Shown here piece after piece: positions 35,217 to 42,375 of a DNA stretch of 42,375 bases. The position numbers and the translations under genes are program-made. Numbering within the stretch: the first letter of the stretch is position 1; every line of letters starts with the position of its first letter. The notes beneath the pieces are model-generated. The model had not been told where the DNA came from, ran no database searches, and saw only the letters and a list, made by a program, of their open reading frames with translations. This DNA is from Caldilinea sp. CFX5 (lineage in GTDB: Bacteria; Chloroflexota; Anaerolineae; Caldilineales; Caldilineaceae), in contig QWII01000127.1 in assembly GCA_021405325.1 (NCBI GenBank), positions 1-42,375 of the forward strand, given 5' to 3'.

Positions 35217-37949
35217 ATGGCTACTATCGAAACTATCTATTTTATTCACCACAGTCACACCGACATCGGCTACACCAGCGACCAGCCGGTGGTGTGGGAG
35301 ATGCACACCCGTTTCCTCGACGAAGCGCTTGACCTGGCGGAAGGGTACGCCGGGAGCGACAGCGACGGCGCCTTCCGTTGGACGGTGGAGACGACCGGCA
35401 TTTTGCAGCATTGGCTGCAACAGGCCACGCCGTCAGCGATCGACCGGCTGATCGCTCTGGAACGGGCCGGGCGCGTCGAAGTGACCGGCATGTTTCTCAA
35501 TGTCACGCCGCTCTATGACAGTGACCAGTTGATCGAAAGTCTGCAATTGGTGGGGCAACTGCGGCGTGACTACGGTTTTACCATCCGCCACGCCATGAAC
35601 TGTGATGTCAACGGCCAAAACTGGCCGCTGGTCGATCTGCTGCTGGATGCGGGCATTGACGGTTTTAGCATGGCGATCAACACTCACTTTGGCGGCGCTG
35701 TTCGCCCGCGTCCGTTGCCTTTCCTGTGGCAAGGCCCCAGCGGGCGCACCCTCTTCACCTACAATGGTTGGACCTATGACAAGGGGTGGACCTTTGGCAT
35801 TGGGCGCAGTGCGGAAGAGTTTGGCAACATCTGGTGGCCGCACGCCCAGCAACACCTGGACGCCATCGGCTACCCGCTGCCGATGCTCATGTTGCAAAGC
35901 TATCACCCCTTTGGCGACAACGGCTCCGCCTTTGACTTTACCCCTTTCATCGACGAATGGAACGCCCGTGGGCAAGGGCCGCGAATCATCATGTGTACCC
36001 CGGCCACCTGGTGGGCGGCGGTGCGCCAACAGGCCGCCCAATTGCCCACCCTGGTCGGTGACTGGACGGACTATTGGAACTTTGGTTGCGCCAGCAGCGC
36101 ACGCGAACAGGCGCTCAACCGGAACAGTCGCGCCCGCTTGCGCACGGCGGATAGCCTGCACGCTTTCGCCCATCACCTGGCGGCCCAAACCGAGTTGGGG
36201 CCAACCGACAAACGCTTGTGGAGCCAACGCGCCTATCAGCGCCACCGCACACAAGCCTGGTGGAATTTGCATCTGTGGGATGAACACACCTGGGGCGCCG
36301 ATGTGGCCTTGCAGGTGCCTTATAGTGATGATACCGCCAGCCAGTGGAACCACAAGGCCCACTATGCCTACCAGGCGCGCAGCCTCAGTTTGTTGCTCCA
36401 GCGCGATGGTCTGGCCGATCTGGCGCGCTATGTCGAGCGCGAAAATCATGACGACCTGCTGCTCTTCAACCCGCTGCCCTGGGAACGGGAAATTAGCGGG
36501 CTCCTGCGACCGGAACAAACCCGCCAGCGCGGGCGCGCTGATGACGGCACCGCCGGTCGTCACCATCTGGATCGCCAATACCGCCAACGCTATACACCGG
36601 AAACCATTGCCGAGATTGCCGAACATGGCGAAACGCCGCTGTTGCTCAAGCCGACCAAGGTGCCGGGCTTGGGTTATGTGCGCCTGGCCCGCCGTGATCT
36701 GGTCGTGGAGGGCTGGCAAGCGCCCGCTGATCGCGTCTTTCACCATCAGAAGGTGAGCAAGTCGGTGCTAGGGGTTGGCGAGGCGGCGACCGTGGAAAAT
36801 CGCCGGTTTCGTCTGACCTTCGACCGGGCTAACGGCGGCATCACCGCGCTCTTTGACAAGCAACTCAACTGTGAATGGGTCAATCAGACCCACCGCTCCC
36901 CCTTGCACGGTTTTGTCCATGAAGAAGTGGCCGACAAGAGCCATGAGTGGCCGCGCAAGTTACTTGCTGTCCAGGATTGGGCCATTGCCGCCGCCGAAAT
37001 TCCGATTGGTTGGCAAAAGGGCTGGAACGCGCGCCGCCGCACGCCCAGTGAAGTGGTCTCCCACAAGAGCTACCAAACGCCGTTGGGCGCCGTGGTGGTG
37101 CAGACGCTGCGGGCGCCCGGCTGTGTCGATCTGCTTACCCAGCGCGTCTTCCTGCCCAACGATGGCGAGTACATTGAGTGTGAATCGTGGTGGGAGCAGG
37201 GGTTGACCACCCATCCCGAAGCCTTTTATCTGCTCTTTCCCTTTGACTTGCCCGGCGCCACGGCGCGTTTTGATGTCGGGGGGCAAGCGGTGGAGGCGGG
37301 GCGGCAACAGTTGCCGGGGGTCTGTCGGGACTACTTCACGGCGCAGGGCTGGGTCGATCTCTCCAATGCCGAGCGTGGGGTGACGGTGGCCTTGCCCGAT
37401 AACCCAATGGTGATGTTCGGTGATTTTCATTTCAGCGATTACCAGATGGACTTCACTCTCGACCAGGCGACCCTTCTGGGCTGGGTGAGCAACACTTATT
37501 GGGAGACCAATTTCCGGTCGCATCAACCGGGGCGGGTGGCGGCGCGCTATCGCCTCTACCCCCACGCCGGGCCATTTGATGAGGCGCAGGCGCACCGATG
37601 GGGACAAGAGACGCTCTATACCGAGCCGCTAGTGCAACCACTGGGTGAACCAGCCATTGCGACGCCAGTGTTGCCGGCCGGCGGCGCCTGGCTACAACTG
37701 CCGGCGGCGCCCCTACTCACCTTGCATGTCAAACCAGCCGCCGATGGGCAGGGGGTGATTGTGCGACTGCTGAATGCCAGCGACCAAGCGCAGACCGCGG
37801 TCATTGGTAGTGGGCTGGCGCGTATTCGCCGCGCACAGCAATGTGATCTCTTTGAAACGGCGGTGGCTGATCTGGCCGTCGTCGATGGTCGCTGCTCGTT
37901 GTCACTGGCGGCGCGGCGGGTGGCGGTGGTGCGCTTGCAGTGCGCTTGA
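35217..37949 (+). CDS. Glycoside hydrolase family 38-type alpha-mannosidase
   Basis: The 910-residue protein has no signal peptide. The GH38 N-terminal catalytic domain begins FIHHSHTDIGYTSDQ, with zinc ligands His14 and Asp16, and has the probable nucleophile Asp130 in MNCDVNGQNW. HLWDEHTWGADV supplies a further His-rich part of the active site. A three-helix middle region and a beta-sandwich C-terminal domain (from about 430, NHDDLLLFNPLPWERE) follow, as in the family. The reaction is retaining hydrolysis of alpha-mannosides; some relatives prefer other hydroxyl patterns. The ATG at 35217 has AGAAAAGC upstream. It is the last gene of the operon and separated from the preceding one by a palindrome. 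Confidence 0.88.
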   Translation: MATIETIYFIHHSHTDIGYTSDQPVVWEMHTRFLDEALDLAEGYAGSDSDGAFRWTVETTGILQHWLQQATPSAIDRLIALERAGRVEVTGMFLNVTPLYDSDQLIESLQLVGQLRRDYGFTIRHAMNCDVNGQNWPLVDLLLDAGIDGFSMAINTHFGGAVRPRPLPFLWQGPSGRTLFTYNGWTYDKGWTFGIGRSAEEFGNIWWPHAQQHLDAIGYPLPMLMLQSYHPFGDNGSAFDFTPFIDEWNARGQGPRIIMCTPATWWAAVRQQAAQLPTLVGDWTDYWNFGCASSAREQALNRNSRARLRTADSLHAFAHHLAAQTELGPTDKRLWSQRAYQRHRTQAWWNLHLWDEHTWGADVALQVPYSDDTASQWNHKAHYAYQARSLSLLLQRDGLADLARYVERENHDDLLLFNPLPWEREISGLLRPEQTRQRGRADDGTAGRHHLDRQYRQRYTPETIAEIAEHGETPLLLKPTKVPGLGYVRLARRDLVVEGWQAPADRVFHHQKVSKSVLGVGEAATVENRRFRLTFDRANGGITALFDKQLNCEWVNQTHRSPLHGFVHEEVADKSHEWPRKLLAVQDWAIAAAEIPIGWQKGWNARRRTPSEVVSHKSYQTPLGAVVVQTLRAPGCVDLLTQRVFLPNDGEYIECESWWEQGLTTHPEAFYLLFPFDLPGATARFDVGGQAVEAGRQQLPGVCRDYFTAQGWVDLSNAERGVTVALPDNPMVMFGDFHFSDYQMDFTLDQATLLGWVSNTYWETNFRSHQPGRVAARYRLYPHAGPFDEAQAHRWGQETLYTEPLVQPLGEPAIATPVLPAGGAWLQLPAAPLLTLHVKPAADGQGVIVRLLNASDQAQTAVIGSGLARIRRAQQCDLFETAVADLAVVDGRCSLSLAARRVAVVRLQCA

Positions 37950-38346
37950 CGAGTGTTTCAGCGTGGTACGTGCTTCACGCAACACGCAACACGTACCACG
38001 TCTTCTCTATCACTACTCTTGGGCTGGCGAAATTTGTCGAGCAATATCGCACGCGCTACGAATTGATGATGGCCGGCTCGGTTGTCGCGGCGCCGGTGAT
38101 TCTAGTTTTGTCGCCCTGCAACGGCGCTTTTTACAGGGCATGGCTGGGTTGTCAGGGTTGAAATAGACCGGCCTTGAAAGACCGGTCTACCCTCAGCCGC
38201 CACTCCGTGGCTGTCCTACTGTGCCGTCACGTTGAGCAACTGCGGCGGATCGATGCTGCGGAACTGGTTTTGCGCCATGAAAGCGAATGCACGAATCATC
38301 TCTTGTCCGCGGCCGCAAATTGACCGCACCGCCGTCGCCGTTTATG
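37950..38346. other. Non-coding gap with two small inverted repeats
   Basis: CGTGGTACGTG at 37962-37972 pairs with 37990-38000, 12 bases after the mannosidase stop, and may act as its terminator. TAGACCGG/CCGGTCTA at 38164-38189 is a second small hairpin. Nothing else in this stretch is supported as coding. Part of 38210-38346 may belong to the decayed nuclease that follows. Confidence 0.55.
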
Positions 38347-38702
38347 ATGAGAACCAAATTTTTGCGGATTGACCCCTGGTCGAACCGCAACGCCCCCTGG
38401 CAACTGACCGGCTACCGCTTGGGCGCCGGCCCTTTCTATGCTGAGATCCGCCTGATGCCGATGGTGGCCTGACCTTTCAAACGGTCGGGCTGCGTTTTGT
38501 CGGCGTTGGGCGAGAAACAGTGCATGTCTTTGACGTCAACAGGGGTGAACGGCTGACGCCACCGGAAGATTGGCTGCAAGAGGCCCCAACGCGCGTCGAA
38601 GCGCTGGTTGAAGCGGAAAATAGCGCTGCCAAGGCGCAAGGGCGTGCCGAAGCACGTCTGGCCGAGTATGCCGAACTGCTGAAAAAAGCCGGTTTGCTCT
38701 AG
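38347..38702 (+). pseudogene. Uma2-family (DUF820) nuclease, C-terminal remnant with frameshift
   Basis: The first frame reads IDPWSNRNAPWQLTGYRLGAGPFYAEI up to a stop at 38472. The next frame reads PPDADGGLTFQTVGLRFVGVGRETVHVFD, then RGERLTPPEDWLQEAP and a charged Ala/Glu-rich coiled tail (VEAENSAAKAQGRAEARLAEYAELL). Joined at about 38440 these give the normal ending of Uma2-type proteins (xxYRLGxxGxYxEIPPDADG...L...DxxTGERLxTPEE plus coiled coil). The N-terminal nuclease core with its PD-(D/E)xK residues is missing, so it is an inactive fragment. Uma2 genes are numerous in filamentous Chloroflexota and cyanobacteria. Confidence 0.7.
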
Positions 38703-38778
38703 AGTTTTGTTACAGAAGGCATCATCGGTAGTAAAGGCTTTAGCCTTCGGGGGGGCCGAGAAAGACTAATGAAGGTTA

Positions 38779-38879
38779 CGAAAATAAATCGGTAAAAGCG
38801 TAGGTGCGGTTTGTAACCGCACTGGCTCCAGTGGACAAGTGCGGTTACAAACCGCACCTACGATTACCGAAATAAATAG
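38779..38879. repeat. MITE-like palindromic element near the CRISPR array
   Basis: Arms 38799-38823 and 38838-38862 are 25-base perfect complements (CGTAGGTGCGGTTTGTAACC core). Outer ends CGAAAATAAATCGGTAA and ATTACCGAAATAAATA match those of the element at 7812-7939. A short fragment of the same end (GAAATTGTTTCGGT) also occurs at 23253-23266. Confidence 0.75.
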
Positions 38880-39046
38880 ATAATGTTCATAAGTCTTTAC
38901 TACCGATGAGAAAGTCCCGTACATCCACACTTGCCCCTCGCGCGATGAGAGTAATCTGGCTAAAGAAAACCAACAAAGACATAGTCCAGCCACACGCCAA
39001 GCCGTGACACGGCAACCACCACGGCATCGGTTGCGGCTGCCAGCGC
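38880..39046. other. Flank of the CRISPR array (possible leader)
   Basis: This 167-base stretch joins the palindromic element to the first repeat. It is not strongly AT-rich and carries no clear promoter. The first repeat next to it is not degenerate, which is more usual at a leader end, but orientation cannot be settled from this. No open frame here is supported. Confidence 0.35.
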
Positions 39047-42000
39047 GTGACAACTCCCTACTCATCGGGACAATTTACTCCACAAGTTGTATCCAACGCA
39101 CGACGTTGGCTGGATAAATGGTGACAACTCCCTACTCATCGGGACAATTTACTCCACTTTAAAAATGCAACTTCAGTCAGGCCAAGGCCTATTCAGTGAC
39201 AACTCCCTACTCATCGGGACAATTTACTCCACCTCAGTTTAGCCTCTGGCAGTTCGCCGACCCGAACCTGGTGACAACTCCCTACTCATCGGGACAATTT
39301 ACTCCACTGGTGCCAAGACCGTTATGCAGGAACAGTCGGTATTTAGTGACAACTCCCTACTCATCGGGACAATTTACTCCACCCACAGCAGCTATTACCG
39401 GCAATCAGGCCATCGCCACAGTGACAACTCCCTACTCATCGGGACAATTTACTCCACTCTGAGTTCGTCATGTTGAAAGCCGGGTGGTTGTCCGGTGACA
39501 ACTCCCTACTCATCGGGACAATTTACTCCACGGTCTATGCTCGCAACTTCAGCAACAACGAAAATTGGTGACAACTCCCTACTCATCGGGACAATTTACT
39601 CCACCTGTGTATCCAACTCCCGCTGGTGAGTCGCTACTTGTGACAACTCCCTACTCATCGGGACAATTTACTCCACACCCGCAACGGGTGGAAGCTTGCC
39701 GCCGGGACCTATGGGTGACAACTCCCTACTCATCGGGACAATTTACTCCACATCAGTGAAAGCAGGGGATCTAATAGGATTGATGGGTGACAACTCCCTA
39801 CTCATCGGGACAATTTACTCCACCTCAAATGGCAGTTCATGTGCAAGTTGGAAAAGAAGTGACAACTCCCTACTCATCGGGACAATTTACTCCACATGAG
39901 ACTTGAGGTGTCGATGCAGTCAGTCTCACCTTGTGACAACTCCCTACTCATCGGGACAATTTACTCCACTTACAGTAGCGATGCTGGGACTTGTGGTCTC
40001 TATCAGTGACAACTCCCTACTCATCGGGACAATTTACTCCACTGAAGAAGAACTCGAGGCTTTGGTCGGGCTGACCAAGTGACAACTCCCTACTCATCGG
40101 GACAATTTACTCCACCTGACAGCTGGGTCAGATGCAAAGCATATGGCCTTTTAGTGACAACTCCCTACTCATCGGGACAATTTACTCCACGAGGCGCTGA
40201 TCCCCGAAGACGTTACCCGTCAGATGTGACAACTCCCTACTCATCGGGACAATTTACTCCACCCAATTCCTGCACATCGAATGGCGACTTGAAGTAAGTG
40301 ACAACTCCCTACTCATCGGGACAATTTACTCCACGGCCGCAAAACCAGTCGATGTGGTAGACAGTCGGGTGTGACAACTCCCTACTCATCGGGACAATTT
40401 ACTCCACATGCACGTCACGGTGAAGGTTCCTTTCTAAGTTCATCGTGACAACTCCCTACTCATCGGGACAATTTACTCCACCATCTATAAAGGAGATGAG
40501 TATGAAAGAGCGAACCTTGGTGACAACTCCCTACTCATCGGGACAATTTACTCCACCGTTTAGCCGCTAACTTGCGCTCAGATGAAGCAATCGGTGACAA
40601 CTCCCTACTCATCGGGACAATTTACTCCACGCCAGTACACACCGCTTAGCGAAAACACAGCTCCCTAGTGACAACTCCCTACTCATCGGGACAATTTACT
40701 CCACAGCGGTTGTCTACGGTTTCGTCCTCGTTGCTATGGTGTGACAACTCCCTACTCATCGGGACAATTTACTCCACGCGCGACACTTTCCTGGCTGTCC
40801 CACTGAGCCTGAGTGACAACTCCCTACTCATCGGGACAATTTACTCCACAAGCATGATGGGCAAATTCTTTTGCTTGAGCGACAGTTAGTGACAACTCCC
40901 TACTCATCGGGACAATTTACTCCACCACTCGCACACCATACAGCCAGGAGATTCAGATAATTGTGACAACTCCCTACTCATCGGGACAATTTACTCCACT
41001 TTACATTTACAATAGATTACGCAGTGAGCCTCAAAGTGACAACTCCCTACTCATCGGGACAATTTACTCCACCACAAAGGAAGGTATTCCTATGAGTCAC
41101 TTGAAACGAGTGACAACTCCCTACTCATCGGGACAATTTACTCCACGGTGGTAATCAACAGTCTCTGCAACCGGAGCAGTGGGTGACAACTCCCTACTCA
41201 TCGGGACAATTTACTCCACCCAGAACAATCGCCGCCAAAACCGCCGCCAGGGCAACGTGACAACTCCCTACTCATCGGGACAATTTACTCCACAAACGGC
41301 GCCCAATGGCCTGGGCAAGATGGCAATTGGTGACAACTCCCTACTCATCGGGACAATTTACTCCACACCGGGTTTCCTGACCGCTCAGCAAGGGGTGGAT
41401 TTGGTGACAACTCCCTACTCATCGGGACAATTTACTCCACATATTCTATGATCTAGTTTATGCCTGTAATGGCAAGTGACAACTCCCTACTCATCGGGAC
41501 AATTTACTCCACCTCGATGGGTACAATCCAAAACGGCGTGGGTCACTTTGTGACAACTCCCTACTCATCGGGACAATTTACTCCACGAGGTGTATCGGCA
41601 AAAGCAATCAGCAGTCAAGCGTCCGTGACAACTCCCTACTCATCGGGACAATTTACTCCACTACAGGGGTGGCAATATTGATTATTGGATGTGCATGGTG
41701 ACAACTCCCTACTCATCGGGACAATTTACTCCACACGGAGGAATCGCACAAGTTGTCAGGCGGTCATCATTAGTGACAACTCCCTACTCATCGGGACAAT
41801 TTACTCCACTTTGCTACCCATAGCCGAAAACGAAATTCAGATGTGTGACAACTCCCTACTCATCGGGACAATTTACTCCACTTCCCAATGGTACGGGAAA
41901 CATGACAAATATCCTAGTGACAACTCCCTACTCATCGGGACAATTTACTCCACTCTGTTGGCTTTGGTGGTTGGCGTGTTTGTCTTTGGTGACAACTCCC

Positions 42001-42375
42001 TACTCATCGGGACAATTTACTCCACTATGTTTGTGAAACGATGGAATGGTTCAACAACCTTGTGACAACTCCCTACTCATCGGGACAATTTACTCCACAT
42101 GCAAATAGTTTAGTTATATACTTATTAAGTGATAAGTGACAACTCCCTACTCATCGGGACAATTTACTCCACGATGGCATATAGAATTGCTAAGTCAATC
42201 AACCAAGGGTGACAACTCCCTACTCATCGGGACAATTTACTCCACCACTGTAACAGTACGGTGGGCCGCAGGTGGTATGAGTGACAACTCCCTACTCATC
42301 GGGACAATTTACTCCACTCAGCTGGCAACACCGCTCATCTTGGTGTAGGTGATGTGTGACAACTCCCTACTCATC
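39047..42375. CRISPR. CRISPR array, 46 repeats (last cut by window edge), 45 spacers
   Basis: The repeat is 37 nt, begins GTGACAACTCCC, has CTCATCGGGACAA in the middle and ends TTTACTCCAC. All 45 complete copies are identical. Repeat starts: 39047, 39121, 39196, 39271, 39346, 39421, 39495, 39568, 39640, 39715, 39787, 39859, 39933, 40006, 40079, 40154, 40226, 40298, 40371, 40445, 40520, 40594, 40668, 40741, 40813, 40889, 40963, 41036, 41110, 41183, 41257, 41330, 41404, 41476, 41550, 41625, 41698, 41773, 41845, 41917, 41989, 42062, 42136, 42209, 42281, 42356. Spacers are 35 (11), 36 (11), 37 (12), 38 (10) or 39 (1) nt, all different by eye. A short TCCC/GGGA stem is possible inside the repeat. 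Repeat and spacer lengths fit type I or III better than type II or V. No cas gene is in the window; transcription direction is unknown. Confidence 0.98.

Noticed and set aside
38903..38910. CCGATGAG next to the array, matching 8 bases of the repeat's complement, as a possible tracrRNA anti-repeat
   Set aside because: Eight bases in 170 are within chance, and the match does not extend; repeat and spacer lengths also do not suggest a tracr-using type.
38766..39065. Leftward 99-residue open frame overlapping the palindromic element and the first CRISPR repeat
   Set aside because: It crosses two repetitive elements and resembles no protein.
39196..42348. Many open frames through the CRISPR array encoding repeats of TTPYSSGQFTP or DNSLLIGTIYST
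   Set aside because: They are translations of the 37-nt CRISPR repeat in two frames that happen to lack stops; spacer frames are unrelated and there are no ribosome-binding sites.

Overview
The window looks like chromosomal DNA of a Gram-positive-like or monoderm bacterium of moderately high GC, most plausibly a filamentous Chloroflexota (Caldilineae/Anaerolineae type). This is inferred from gene content: a ba3-type oxidase with the tiny subunit IIa, large secreted S8 and trypsin-like proteases with Pro/Thr-rich linkers, lipoprotein-type sugar-binding proteins, and many long perfect inverted repeats between genes. No rRNA or tRNA gene was seen.

Layout. 1-5 kb: end of an MFS transporter, an O6-alkylguanine-DNA methyltransferase, a secreted trypsin-like protease, a secreted alpha/beta hydrolase and a small membrane protein. 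The protease and the hydrolase converge on a 7-bp and 8-bp tandem-repeat block. 5-11 kb: homocysteine S-methyltransferase, a sugar ABC importer (binding lipoprotein and two permeases, no ATPase here) and a second MFS transporter. 11.3-12.4 kb: an M24 peptidase. 12.6-17.8 kb: an aerobic respiratory locus with a membrane-anchored cytochrome c, two SCO copper chaperones, and oxidase subunits IIa, II and I. The oxidase genes are bracketed by two related palindromic elements. 18-21.3 kb: a 1098-residue subtilisin-like protease. 21.8-25.7 kb: a DgkA-type lipid kinase, a DUF2807 lipoprotein, a DUF4342 protein coupled to a ferritin-like/VIT metal transporter, and XdhC.

25.8-37.9 kb is a carbohydrate catabolic region. 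A conserved protein of unknown function, a decayed AAA ATPase and a DeoR-type repressor precede a long rightward operon. The operon holds a cupin glucose-6-phosphate isomerase, a cupin of mannose-6-phosphate isomerase type, a two-domain class I mannose-6-phosphate isomerase, a BadF-type N-acetylhexosamine kinase, a six-hairpin glycosidase-like protein and a GH38-type alpha-mannosidase. Together they suggest intracellular breakdown of mannose- and GlcNAc-containing glycans, feeding sugar phosphates to glycolysis. A good sigma70-like promoter with candidate operator repeats lies between the repressor and the operon.

38-42.4 kb: intergenic palindromes and a frameshifted Uma2-type nuclease remnant lead into a large CRISPR array. 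It has 46 repeats of one invariant 37-nt sequence, 45 spacers of 35-39 nt, and runs off the right edge. No cas gene lies in the window, so the effector type is unknown. The array, the wobble-compatible hairpin inside the isomerase operon, the altered CuA loop of oxidase subunit II and the family of mobile palindromes are the most interesting items.
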